Positions 50,701 to 59,971 of a DNA stretch of 64,000 bases are shown here, piece after piece. Under the pieces are notes generated by a model. The model worked only from the letters and a program-made list of their open reading frames with translations. It ran no database searches and had not been told where the DNA came from. The DNA comes from Paraburkholderia nodosa (lineage in GTDB: Bacteria; Pseudomonadota; Gammaproteobacteria; Burkholderiales; Burkholderiaceae): the NCBI RefSeq assembly GCF_001718195.1, contig NZ_MCNV01000004.1:186001-250000 (forward strand), read 5' to 3'. How positions within the stretch are numbered: the first letter of the stretch is position 1; every line of letters starts with the position of its first letter. A program made the position numbers and the translations under genes.

Positions 50701-53700
50701 TCAGCCGCAGCGTAGATCCAGTGTGAACGGAAACTCGAGGCTGCGCTCGGGGGGCGCCACTTCCACGGGCCCCGGCGTGTGGCCGGTCGTGAAGAAGCGC
50801 GCGCGCCGCCGGCTCTCGGCCTCGTAGGCGTTGACCGGAAACGTCTGATAACTGCGGCCGCCCGGATGCGCAACATGATACTGGCATCCGCCGATCGCGC
50901 GCGCACTCCAGGTGTCGACGATATCGATCGTGAGCGGCGCGTGCACGCCGATGGTCGGATGCAGCGACGCCGCCTGTTGCCACGCGCGAAACCGCACCCC
51001 CGCCACGCTCTCGCTCACGCGCCCGGTCGGCTGAAGCGGCAGCGCGCGGCCGTTCACGCTCACGACGTGGCGGCTCTCGTTGATGCCGAGCACCCGCACT
51101 TCGAGCCGCTCGACCGACGAATCGACATAGCGCACCGTCGTGCCGGCTCCGCCTTCTTCGCCCATCACGTGCCACGGTTCGAGCGCATGGCGCACCGAGA
51201 GCGCAATGCCGCTCGTCTGCAGTTCGCCGACCAGCGGGAAGCGGAATTCGAAGTGCGGCGCGAACCAGGCGGGATCGAGCGCGAATCCCGCTGCGGACGT
51301 TTCGGCGAGCACGTCGTCGAAATCCATCTGCACGAAGGTCGAGAGCATGAAGCGGTCGTGCAGCTCGGTGCCCCAGCGCGTGAGGCGCTGCGTGTACGGC
51401 GTCTTCCAGAAGCGCGCGACGAGCGCACGCAGCAGCAGTTGCTGTGCGAGGCTCATGCGCGCGTGCGGCGGCATTTCGAAGCCGCGCAGCTCGAGCAGGC
51501 CGAGGCGGCCGGTCGGGCCGTCGGGCGAGTAGAGCTTGTCGATGCAGAACTCGGCGCGATGCGTGTTGCCGGTCACGTCGATGAGGATGTTGCGCAGCGT
51601 GCGGTCGATGAGCCAGGGCGGCACGCGCGGGCCATCGTCGAAGGGGCTCCCGAAGCCGCGCAGCAGATCGACCTGGCGCTGGATCTCGGCGAACGCGACT
51701 TCCAGTTCGTAGACCTGATCGTTGCGCGCTTCGTCCACGCGCGGCGCCTGGCTCGTCGGCCCGATGAAGAGGCCCGAAAACAGGTACGACAGCGAGGGAT
51801 GGTTGTGCCAGTAGGCCACGAGGCTCGCAAGCAGGTCGGGGCGGCGCAGGAACGGGCTGTCGGCGGGCGTGGCGCCGCCGAGCACGAGGTGATTGCCCCC
51901 GCCGGTGCCGGTGTGCCGGCCGTCGAGCATGAACTTCTCGGTGGAAAGCAGCGTTTCGTGCGCGGCCTGATAAAGGAATTCGGTGCGCTCGACCAGTTCG
52001 TCCCAGTTCGACGACGGGTGGATGTTCACCTCGATCACGCCGGGGTCGGGCGTGACCTGGAGCATCTTCAGGCGCGCGTCGCGCGGCGGCGGATAGCCTT
52101 CGATCACGACGGGCAGCGCCAGCTCGGCGGCGGTGGTTTCGACGGCGGCCAGCAGATCGAGGTAATCGTCGAGTTCGGCGAGCGGCGGCATGAACACGTG
52201 AAGCTGGCCTTGCGCGCGGCCAAAGGAGGCGGCTTCGGCTTTTGGCCCGGCGGCGCGCGCGGGGTCGCGTGCTTCGACGCACAACGCGGTGCGGTGGATC
52301 CAGGCGGCGGATTCGCCGCGCTCCGGATAGCGGTTTGTTTCAGGTCCGTTCGCGCTTCCCGTGCCCTCCACCTGACGCGATCGCGCGCTGGCATCGAAGC
52401 CTGTCTCGTACTGCATGCGAAGCTCGGCGGCACTGCGCAGCGGCGCCGGGGCGGCGAACGGATCGCGGGAATGCTGCCACGGGTAGTCGCCCTCAGCGAC
52501 CCACGGCAGCGAATCGAGCGGCAGACGGTAGCCCATCGGCGAGTCGCCGGGGAGGAGGTACATGCGCGCGTCGCGGAAGAACCACGGGCCGCTCACCCAG
52601 CGCGGGCCCTGCAGGGCGGGTTGGGCCGCAGGCAGCTCGCCGCGCTCGCACGCGAGCGGCAGCACGTAGCCGGTGACGGTATCGAGGCCCGCGTCGAACA
52701 CGCGGCGCAGCCGCATGCGTTCCAGCTCGTCGTCGAGGCGCGAGTCGAACGGATCGACGTTCACGGGCAGCCGGCGCTCGCGCCACAGGTAATACCAGGT
52801 GTCCTCGTAGCCGGGTTGCACGTGTTGTGGATCGACCGCGAGCTTCGCCGCGAGGTGTTCGATGAAGCGCTGGGCGTCCTGGGCCGTGTGGTGGGTCGGC
52901 GAGCGCTCGTCGGCGAAGAGCGCGGGATCGCGCCAGCACGGTTCGCCGTCCGCGCGCCAGAAGAGCGAAAGCGCCCAGCGCGGCAACTGCTCGCCCGGAT
53001 ACCACTTGCCCTGGCCGATATGCAGAAAGCCCAGCGCGCCATAGTGTGCGCGCAGCTTGTCCATCAGCGCGATGGCGTAGCGGCGCTTGGTCGGGCCGAG
53101 CGCATCGGTGTTCCATTCGGGCGCGTCGCGGTCGCCCGCCGCCACGAAGGTCGGCTCGCCGCCCATCGTGAGGCGCACGTCCTGGTTGGCGAGCGCGGCG
53201 TCCACCTGGACACCCATGGCGTGCATGTCGGCCCATTGCGCTTCGGTGTAGGGCTTCGTCACACGCGGCGTTTCGAGCACGCGCGAGATCGACATCGAAT
53301 GCGAAAACTCGACTTCGCATTCGTCGAGCGCGCCGGAGATCGGCGCCGCGCTGCCGGGCTCCGGCGTGCACGCCACCGGAATATGGCCTTCGCCCGCGAG
53401 CAGGCCCGAGGTCGGATCGAGCCCTATCCAGCCCGCGCCCGGCAGATAGACTTCGCACCAGGCGTGCAGATCGGTGAAGTCGGCCTCGGCGCCGCGCGGG
53501 CCGTCGATCGCCTTGACGTCGGGCGTGAGTTGCAGCAGATAGCCCGACACGAAGCGCGCCGCGAGCCCGAGCTGACGCAGCGTCTGCACGAGCAGCCAGC
53601 CCGTGTCGCGGCACGAGCCGGAGCCTTTCTCCAGCGTTTCCTCGGGCGTCTGCACACCCGGCTCCATGCGGATCAGGTAGCCGATCTCGCGTTGCAGGCG

Positions 53701-54150
53701 CTGGTTCAGATCGACGAGGAAGTCGATGGTCACGCGCGGCGTGCGATCGATCGTCTCGACGAACGCGGCGAAGCGCGGCGTCGGCTCGCTGTGCGCGAGA
53801 TACGGCGCCAGCTCCGCGGCCAGCTCGGGCGCGTACGTGAACGGAAAGTGCTCGGCGCTCGGTTCGAGAAAGAAGTCGAACGGGTTGTAGACCGCCATTT
53901 CCGCAACCAGATCGATCGTGACGCGGAATTCGCGCGTCGGCTCGGGAAACGCGAGCCGCGCCTGATAGTTGGCGAAAGGGTCCTGCTGCCAGTTGACGAA
54001 ATGACCGGCGGGTTCCACGCGCATCGAGTACGAAAGGATAGGCGTGCGGCAGTGCGGCGCGGGGCGCAGGCGCACCACGTGTGGCGCGAGGCGCACGAGC
54101 CGGTCATAGCGATACTGCGTGACATGGTTTAACGCGACACGGATGGACAC
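50701..54150 (-). CDS. Transglutaminase/DUF2126 protein
   Basis: A 1149-residue protein. The N-terminal transglutaminase domain has an N-terminal bacterial-transglutaminase region and the triad Cys180 (KGSGSCRDTGWLL), His229 (TDLHAWCEVY) and Asp245 (GLDPTSG). The C-terminal 850 residues are DUF2126: LTMGGEPTFVA, TKRRYAIALMDKLR, GTGGGNHLVLGG, FCIDKLYSPDGPTGRLG. The GTG start at 54150 has GAGGAG 6 bases upstream. It heads the operon with the fusion and the second transglutaminase (38-base gap). The DUF2126 part resembles glutamate-cysteine ligase-like folds in predictions, so amide-bond formation or cleavage is likely. Confidence 0.92.
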   Translation of the reverse strand: MSIRVALNHVTQYRYDRLVRLAPHVVRLRPAPHCRTPILSYSMRVEPAGHFVNWQQDPFANYQARLAFPEPTREFRVTIDLVAEMAVYNPFDFFLEPSAEHFPFTYAPELAAELAPYLAHSEPTPRFAAFVETIDRTPRVTIDFLVDLNQRLQREIGYLIRMEPGVQTPEETLEKGSGSCRDTGWLLVQTLRQLGLAARFVSGYLLQLTPDVKAIDGPRGAEADFTDLHAWCEVYLPGAGWIGLDPTSGLLAGEGHIPVACTPEPGSAAPISGALDECEVEFSHSMSISRVLETPRVTKPYTEAQWADMHAMGVQVDAALANQDVRLTMGGEPTFVAAGDRDAPEWNTDALGPTKRRYAIALMDKLRAHYGALGFLHIGQGKWYPGEQLPRWALSLFWRADGEPCWRDPALFADERSPTHHTAQDAQRFIEHLAAKLAVDPQHVQPGYEDTWYYLWRERRLPVNVDPFDSRLDDELERMRLRRVFDAGLDTVTGYVLPLACERGELPAAQPALQGPRWVSGPWFFRDARMYLLPGDSPMGYRLPLDSLPWVAEGDYPWQHSRDPFAAPAPLRSAAELRMQYETGFDASARSRQVEGTGSANGPETNRYPERGESAAWIHRTALCVEARDPARAAGPKAEAASFGRAQGQLHVFMPPLAELDDYLDLLAAVETTAAELALPVVIEGYPPPRDARLKMLQVTPDPGVIEVNIHPSSNWDELVERTEFLYQAAHETLLSTEKFMLDGRHTGTGGGNHLVLGGATPADSPFLRRPDLLASLVAYWHNHPSLSYLFSGLFIGPTSQAPRVDEARNDQVYELEVAFAEIQRQVDLLRGFGSPFDDGPRVPPWLIDRTLRNILIDVTGNTHRAEFCIDKLYSPDGPTGRLGLLELRGFEMPPHARMSLAQQLLLRALVARFWKTPYTQRLTRWGTELHDRFMLSTFVQMDFDDVLAETSAAGFALDPAWFAPHFEFRFPLVGELQTSGIALSVRHALEPWHVMGEEGGAGTTVRYVDSSVERLEVRVLGINESRHVVSVNGRALPLQPTGRVSESVAGVRFRAWQQAASLHPTIGVHAPLTIDIVDTWSARAIGGCQYHVAHPGGRSYQTFPVNAYEAESRRRARFFTTGHTPGPVEVAPPERSLEFPFTLDLRCG

Positions 54151-54323
54151 ACCCGACTCCTCGATCGACGTGGATGGAACGGCTGAAAAGGCGCACGGCG
54201 CAGCGCGCCTATGATGCGCACGGCGCGAGTGCAGGATGTGACAGCGGCGGCCACGCGAGTGCGAGGCACGCGGCGTGCTGCGCGAGGCACAGCGGAACGC
54301 GCGGCCATCACGGGAATGCGGCA

Positions 54324-55397
54324 ATGAAGACCTTTCACTGCGATCACTGCAATCAGCTGGTGTTTTTCGAAAACGAGCGCTGCGAGCGATGCGAGGCCCG
54401 CCTCGGCTATGTGCCGCAGACGGGGGAGATGCACGCGTTCGAGGATGCGGGCGGGGGGCGCTGGCGCAGTCTGAGTGCGCAGGCAAACGGTGCGCTCTTT
54501 CGTCAGTGCCACAACTACGCAGTCGAAAAGGTCTGCAACGGCATGATTCCGGCCGATTGCGACGACACGCTTTGCCGCGCCTGCCAGTTCACGCGCACGA
54601 TTCCCGACCTCTCGCGGCCCGAGAACCGTCTTTACTGGTATCGCCTCGAGACGGCCAAGCGGCGCCTGCTCTACACGCTGGGGGCGCTCGGCCTGCCGCT
54701 CGTCACGCGCGCCGAAGACCCGGAACACGGCCTGCAATTCGAATTTCTCGAAGAGACGGGCGACGGCCAGCGCATCATGACGGGCCACGATCACGGGCTC
54801 ATCACGATGAACATCGCCGAGGCCGACGACGCGCATCGCGAGCGCACGCGCATTTCGCTGCACGAGCCGTATCGCACCTTGTTGGGGCATTTTCGCCACG
54901 AGGTCGGCCACTACTATTTCGATCGTCTCATCGCGCAGGAGCCGACGGGGCGTTGGCTCGAACCGTTTCGCCGCCGCTTCGGCGACGAGCGCGCCGACTA
55001 TGCCGCAGCGCTCGCCGCGCACTACGCCGACGGCCCCGCGCCCGACTGGGCCGAGCGCCACGTGAGCGCGTATGCGTCGGTGCATCCGTGGGAGGACTGG
55101 GCCGAGACGTGGGCGCATTACCTGCATATCGTCGATACGCTCGATACGGCCACGGCCTGCGGCCTCGCGCTGCTGCCCGAAAGCCCCGACGAGCCCACGC
55201 TGGTCGACCAGACGCCGGTGGACGAGGCGAGCTTCGACAGCCTGCTGGCGCGCTGGTTTCCGCTCACCTACGCGCTGAACAGCCTGAACCGCAGCCTCGG
55301 CATGCCCGACGGCTACCCGTTCGCGCTGGCTTCGCCCGTCATCGACAAATTGCGCTTCGTTCATCGCGTGATCTCGGCTTCGTCTTCGCGGTCGTGA
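54324..55397 (+). CDS. Zinc-ribbon metallopeptidase family protein
   Basis: A 357-residue cytosolic protein. The N-terminal zinc ribbon has Cys6, Cys9, Cys20 and Cys23, and a second Cys cluster (62-87) may bind another metal. The core has the metallopeptidase motif His192-Glu193-Val-Gly-His196 (FRHEVGHYYFD) and a conserved DERADYAAALAAHY and PWEDWAETWAHYLH. Family members (COG4307-like) occur near ATP-grasp and transglutaminase genes. It is divergent from DUF2126 and convergent with the second ATP-grasp gene, so it lies between the two parts of the locus. It may process the modified peptide. Confidence 0.88.
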   Translation: MKTFHCDHCNQLVFFENERCERCEARLGYVPQTGEMHAFEDAGGGRWRSLSAQANGALFRQCHNYAVEKVCNGMIPADCDDTLCRACQFTRTIPDLSRPENRLYWYRLETAKRRLLYTLGALGLPLVTRAEDPEHGLQFEFLEETGDGQRIMTGHDHGLITMNIAEADDAHRERTRISLHEPYRTLLGHFRHEVGHYYFDRLIAQEPTGRWLEPFRRRFGDERADYAAALAAHYADGPAPDWAERHVSAYASVHPWEDWAETWAHYLHIVDTLDTATACGLALLPESPDEPTLVDQTPVDEASFDSLLARWFPLTYALNSLNRSLGMPDGYPFALASPVIDKLRFVHRVISASSSRS

Positions 55398-55434
55398 ACG
55401 TCCACGCGCCGCGCGAGTTCGTTGAGGCGCCGGC

Positions 55435-56907
55435 TCAGCGCTCCAGCACCCAGGTGTCCTTCGTGCCGCCGCCCTGCGAGGAATTGACCACGAGCGAGCC
55501 CTCGCGCAGCGCGACCCGCGTGAGCCCGCCCGGCACCATGCGCACTTCCTTGCCCGAGAGCACGAACGGACGCAGGTCGATGTGGCGCGGCGCGACGCCC
55601 GTTTCGACCCACGTCGGGCAGGTGGAAAGCGAGAGCGTGGGCTGCGCGATGTACTTGTCCGGGTTCGCGACCAGCGCCGCGCGAAACGCCTCGATCTCGG
55701 CGCGCGTGGCAGCGGGACCGATCAGCATGCCGTAGCCGCCCGCGCCGTGCGTTTCCTTCACGACCAGCTCCGGCAGATGGTCGAGCACGTAGCGCAGGTC
55801 GTCGGCCTTGCGGCACATCCACGTGGGCACGTTCTTGAGCAGCGGCTCCTCGCCCAGATAGAAGCGCACCATGTCCGGCACGTAGGGGTAGATCGACTTG
55901 TCGTCGGCGACGCCCGTGCCCACCGCGTTGCACAGCGTCACGTTGCCCTTGCGGTAGACGTTCATGAGGCCCGCCGCGCCGAGCGCCGAATCGGACCGGA
56001 AAACGTGCGGATCGAGAAAGTCGTCGTCCACGCGCCGGTAGATCACGTCCACGCGCTGCGGGCCCTTCGTGGTGCGCATATAGAGGTGATCGTTCTCGAC
56101 GAACAGGTCCTGGCCTTCCACGAGCTCGATGCCCATTTGCTGCGCGAGGAACGCGTGCTCGAAGTAGGCCGAGTTGTACATGCCGGGCGTGAGCAGTACG
56201 ACCGTCGGATTGTCGGTGCCGGGCGGCGCGGCGGCGCGCAGCGTGTCGAGCAGCAGGTCGGGGTAGTGCGCAACGGGCGCCACGCGATTGCGCACGAACA
56301 GATCGGGAAAGAGCCGCATCATCATCTTGCGGTTTTCCAGCATGTACGAGACGCCGGAGGGCACGCGCAGGTTGTCCTCGAGCACGTAGAACTCGCCCTC
56401 GCCGGCGCGCACGATGTCGATGCCCGCGATATGCGCATAGATGTCGTGCGCGACGTGCACGCCCTGCATCTCGGGGCGGTATTGCGCGTTGCGCAGGATC
56501 TGGTCGGCTGGCACGATGCCGCGCTTGACGATCTCCTGCTCGTGATAGATGTCGTGGATGAAGCGGTTGAGCGCGTTCACGCGCTGGCGCAGGCCGCGCT
56601 CGAGCGTGTTCCACTCCTGGCGCTGGAAGATGCGCGGGATCACGTCGAACGGAATCGTGCGCTCGGTGCCCGCACCCGTTATGTCCTTTTCGCCATAAAC
56701 GGCGAAGGTGATGCCCACACGCCGGAAGATGGCATCGGCTTCGGCGCGCTTCTTGAGCATCTGCTGCTCGCTCTGCCTGCGCATCCAGGCGAAGAATTCG
56801 CGGTAGTGGGCGCGCGGCTCGCCGGCCTGCGCGAACGCCGTGGCGGCGAGGCCGCGAACGTCGAAATCCCCGTACTCGAACATCTCGTTGAAGGCTGTTG
56901 GCTTCAT
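55435..56907 (-). CDS. Circularly permuted ATP-grasp protein (stand-alone)
   Basis: A 490-residue enzyme of the COG2308 type. Conserved parts are TIPFDVIPRIFQRQEWNTLERGL, the metal and ATP ligands EDN (177-179) in FYVLEDNLRVPSG, VVKETHGAGGYGMLIGP (382-398) and RHIDLRPFVL. All ATP-grasp signatures look intact, so it should be an active amide ligase, as predicted for this group. The ATG at 56907 begins the family's usual MKPTAFNEMFEYGD-like start. Alpha-E and transglutaminase genes that usually follow it are absent here; the fused copy at 47990 may supply them. Confidence 0.92.
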   Translation of the reverse strand: MKPTAFNEMFEYGDFDVRGLAATAFAQAGEPRAHYREFFAWMRRQSEQQMLKKRAEADAIFRRVGITFAVYGEKDITGAGTERTIPFDVIPRIFQRQEWNTLERGLRQRVNALNRFIHDIYHEQEIVKRGIVPADQILRNAQYRPEMQGVHVAHDIYAHIAGIDIVRAGEGEFYVLEDNLRVPSGVSYMLENRKMMMRLFPDLFVRNRVAPVAHYPDLLLDTLRAAAPPGTDNPTVVLLTPGMYNSAYFEHAFLAQQMGIELVEGQDLFVENDHLYMRTTKGPQRVDVIYRRVDDDFLDPHVFRSDSALGAAGLMNVYRKGNVTLCNAVGTGVADDKSIYPYVPDMVRFYLGEEPLLKNVPTWMCRKADDLRYVLDHLPELVVKETHGAGGYGMLIGPAATRAEIEAFRAALVANPDKYIAQPTLSLSTCPTWVETGVAPRHIDLRPFVLSGKEVRMVPGGLTRVALREGSLVVNSSQGGGTKDTWVLER

Positions 56908-57040
56908 GTGCGTTTTTTCCGTTCGCTGCCTTTTTGCGCGCGATTGGTCGTGTTTATTCGTGCCGGGCTGCGTAGGGGCAATGCAACTTCCATGCCGAAT
57001 CCAGCGGCACGACATGCTCGATGTTGGTGCGCGGCGACGC

Positions 57041-57700
57041 TCAGAACTCCATATCGAGTTCGTCGATGTCCTCCGTTTCCGACTGGGCCGCCGCGATCCA
57101 TTCGGCGACGTATGGCTGCTTGAGCACGCGCATGCAGTAGTCGCCGATGTCGGGGTCGATCGGCACGTCATAGGTGAGCAGGCGCGTGACGACGGGCGCA
57201 TACATCGCATCCGCCGCGCCGATCTCGCCGAAGAGCCAGGGGCCGCCGTACTTCTGCAGGCATTCGCGCCAGATAGTCACGATGCGCGCGATGTCGTCCT
57301 GCGCACGCGACCAGACGCGAAAGTTCGGAAAGTGGCCGCGCAGGTTCATCGGCAGGGCGGAGCGCAATGCGCTGAAGCCCGAATGCATTTCCCCGCACAC
57401 CGAGCGGCAGTGCGCGCGCGCCGTGCGGTCCGCGGGCAACAGCTGCGCCTGCGGCTGGATCTCGTTGAGGTACTCGCAAATCGCAAGCGTGTCCCAGACC
57501 GTGATGCCGTCGTGGCGCAGGCAGGGAACGAGGATCGAAGGCGAAAGCAGCAGCAGTTCGGCGCGCGTGGCCGCGTCGTCGAGCGGCACCGTCACCGTGT
57601 CGAATTCGAGTCCGGCGAGTCTGGCAAGCAGCCAGCCGCGCATGGACCACGACGAATAGTTCCGGCTGCTGATCGTCAGGGTCGTATTCGTCTGACTCAT
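57041..57700 (-). CDS. Glutathione S-transferase family protein
   Basis: A 219-residue GST. The start SSRNYSSWSMRGWLLARL has the Ser-rich active site, LVPCLRHDG the cis-proline and WDTLAICEYLNE the Glu/Thr pair. The C-domain has GPWLFGEIGAADAMYAPVV, which fits a member near the maleylacetoacetate isomerase type. AGGAGCA precedes the ATG at 57700. It lies upstream of the ATP-grasp gene on the same strand, with 133 bases between. Confidence 0.88.
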   Translation of the reverse strand: MSQTNTTLTISSRNYSSWSMRGWLLARLAGLEFDTVTVPLDDAATRAELLLLSPSILVPCLRHDGITVWDTLAICEYLNEIQPQAQLLPADRTARAHCRSVCGEMHSGFSALRSALPMNLRGHFPNFRVWSRAQDDIARIVTIWRECLQKYGGPWLFGEIGAADAMYAPVVTRLLTYDVPIDPDIGDYCMRVLKQPYVAEWIAAAQSETEDIDELDMEF

Positions 57701-57966
57701 CGAGTGCTCCTGAACGGTGAGGACATGGCGGCCAACAGTGCGACGCGCAGGAACCCGCATGCACCGAATGCGCGCATCGCACCTGCATGCACCGCTCGCG
57801 CCGATTCGACGCACTACATTGCAGCATGCAGGAAGGCGCAACCGCCGCTTTGTGCGAAGCGCCCGCGCGCCTGGCCGTGCAGGTGCAAGCACTGTGCCAA
57901 TGAACGCTTCTGGCATACGTATTGCCTGCTTCGCTTCGCGTTCAAAAACAAGCGAGAGCTGCGCCC

Positions 57967-59307
57967 ATGAACCTGCTTGCCTATCTGGCCTACCAGACGA
58001 TCGCGGACTTGACGAGGTTCGGGCGCGCCGGCGCGTCGTTTTCGCGCGCGGCGCTCGCGGCGTGGCCTGCGCTCGCGTGCGGATTCGACGCGCGCTATCT
58101 CGACGCCTGGTGGGAGCAGATCGAGCTTGCCGGGCTCTCGCACGCACGGCCGCCGTTCGAAATCGATGGGGTGGAGGTGGATGGCGTGCGCACGCCGGTG
58201 ACGGAAGCCGTCGTCAAGCGCACGCCGTTCGCCTCGCTGCTGCACTTTCGCAAGGACGTCGCCACGCCACAGCCGCGCGTGCTGCTCGTCGCGCCGATGT
58301 CGGGGCACTTCGCGACGCTGCTGCGCGGGACCGTGCGCACCATGCTCGCCGACCACGACGTCTATATCACCGACTGGCACAACCCGCGCGACGTGCCCTT
58401 GTCGGCGGGGCGCTTCGGTTTTGACGAATACGTCGAGCACGTCATGTCCTTCATTCGGAGAGTCGGCCCCGATGCGCATCTGGTGGCGATCTGCCAGCCG
58501 ACGGTCGCGGCGCTCGCGGCCGTCTCGCTGATGGCCGCCGACAACGATCCCGCGCAGCCCGCGAGCATGACGCTGATGGCGGGACCGATCGATTGCCGCG
58601 TGAATCCCACCAAGGTCAACGAACTCGCCAACAGCAAGCCGATCAAGTGGTTCGAGCGCAATCTCATCAGCGCGGTGCCAGGCGGTTTTCCGGGCGCGCA
58701 GCGGCGTGTATATCCGGGCTTCGTGCAGCTCAGCGCGTTCATGTCGATGAACCTCCAGCGCCATCTCGCTTCGTTCGAGGAGATGCGCCACGAGCGGGCG
58801 AAGGGCGACCCCACGAGAGCGGATGCGCTCAACGTGTTCTATCGCGAGTATTTCGCCACGTCCGATCTCACGGCCGAGTTCTACCTGGAAACGGTCAGCT
58901 CGGTGTTTCAGGAATACGCCCTGCCGTTAGGCAAGCTCAAGGTGGGCGAGCGTCTCGTGGAACCGCACGCGATCCGCCGCACCGCGCTGCTCACGATCGA
59001 AGGCGAGAAGGACGATATCTGCGCGGTTGGCCAGACTGTGGCCGCCCATGACCTGTGCCGGGGGCTGCGCCCCTATATGAAGACGCATCATGTGCAGACG
59101 GGCGTGGGTCACTACGGCGTATTCAACGGCCGTCGCTGGGACACGCAGATCTATCCGCTGGTGCGTTCGACCATTCACGACCACGAGCCGCGCGCGCGGC
59201 GCGTCGCGGCGCCGGAGGCGATGAGCGACGATCGGGTGACCCTGCGCGCGCTGCTCGATGCCGACGCGCATGCGGCAACGGCAATCAGCCGCGCCGCCGC
59301 AACGTAG
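57967..59307 (+). CDS. phaZ: Intracellular polyhydroxybutyrate depolymerase
   Basis: A 446-residue protein matching the PhaZ of Cupriavidus and Burkholderia that degrades native PHB granules. It has the family's Cys nucleophile, Cys176 in AICQPTVAAL, an Asp in EGEKDDICAVGQT and His in GVGHYGVFNGRRW. It begins MNLLAYLAYQTIADL. The ATG at 57967 has GCGAGAGC upstream. It acts at the granule surface and releases hydroxybutyrate oligomers. It is divergent from the GST. The family's usual length (about 410-450) fits. Confidence 0.93.
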   Translation: MNLLAYLAYQTIADLTRFGRAGASFSRAALAAWPALACGFDARYLDAWWEQIELAGLSHARPPFEIDGVEVDGVRTPVTEAVVKRTPFASLLHFRKDVATPQPRVLLVAPMSGHFATLLRGTVRTMLADHDVYITDWHNPRDVPLSAGRFGFDEYVEHVMSFIRRVGPDAHLVAICQPTVAALAAVSLMAADNDPAQPASMTLMAGPIDCRVNPTKVNELANSKPIKWFERNLISAVPGGFPGAQRRVYPGFVQLSAFMSMNLQRHLASFEEMRHERAKGDPTRADALNVFYREYFATSDLTAEFYLETVSSVFQEYALPLGKLKVGERLVEPHAIRRTALLTIEGEKDDICAVGQTVAAHDLCRGLRPYMKTHHVQTGVGHYGVFNGRRWDTQIYPLVRSTIHDHEPRARRVAAPEAMSDDRVTLRALLDADAHAATAISRAAAT

Positions 59308-59326
59308 CCCGACCAGGTCGAGCGCC

Positions 59327-59764
59327 TTAGACTGCGGGGCTCGCCTGCCAGGGTGTCGGCGCGGGCACGGCGCAGGGCGCTTCCACATCGATCGACTTGA
59401 AGTCGGCGGGGCTCACGATTTCGAGGTACTCCATGTCGGGCGAGTAGTCGAAGAGGTAGTGGGCGATGCCCGGCGCCTGATGCACGCAGTCGCCCGCTTC
59501 GACGAGCGTTTCCTTGTCGCCGTACATGAAGCGCGCCCAGCCCTTGAGCATGATGACGATATGAAACTCTGCCTCATGCCGGTGCCAGCCCGTGCCCCGT
59601 TCCGGCGCAAGATTTGCCCGGACGAGTTGCGCAACCACCTTGCCATGCGTGGCCCTGGCGATGCCCAGGTCGCGATAGACAAAGAAGTCGCGCAGCCCGC
59701 CGCCCGTGAATGAAGTGTCCTGCGGCTTGACGTGCGAAAAGTCAGTAGCGAGTGCGGTTTGCAT
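59327..59764 (-). CDS. Cupin-domain protein
   Basis: A 145-residue single-domain cupin. Motif 1: GTGWHRHEAEFHIVIMLKG, with three His and one Glu as metal ligands. Motif 2: GDCVHQAPGIAHYLFDY. The start at 59764 is favoured by CGGAGACC just before it. A longer in-frame start at 59911 has no site and adds 49 unlikely residues. It probably binds a metal and either catalyses or senses a small molecule. It is divergent from the BMP binding protein, which may reflect shared control. Confidence 0.82.
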   Translation of the reverse strand: MQTALATDFSHVKPQDTSFTGGGLRDFFVYRDLGIARATHGKVVAQLVRANLAPERGTGWHRHEAEFHIVIMLKGWARFMYGDKETLVEAGDCVHQAPGIAHYLFDYSPDMEYLEIVSPADFKSIDVEAPCAVPAPTPWQASPAV

Positions 59765-59971
59765 GGCAGGTCTCCGGAGCGCAGCGGTTGAAGGGGCAAC
59801 GGGTTCGGCAAGCACGACGCGTTCCATCGTGAAGCCATTGGCGATAGCGTGCGCCAACGGCACGTGGAGCGTTATATCGATTCCGTTATCCATCACATAA
59901 TGAATCGACATTTCGGCCTCGATTTTGACTGACCACTATTTGACTTTTCCATTCCCTGTTCCGGAGACCAC

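Noticed and set aside
50663..52282. Upstream extension of the fused ATP-grasp frame to give a 1430-residue protein
   Set aside because: The extension lies inside the DUF2126 gene, in another frame, and translates to Arg-rich low-complexity sequence.
50779..54132. A 1117-codon open frame on the plus strand, antisense to the DUF2126 gene
   Set aside because: Arg/Gln/His-rich translation without domains; it is the high-G+C shadow of a gene with full transglutaminase and DUF2126 motifs on the other strand.
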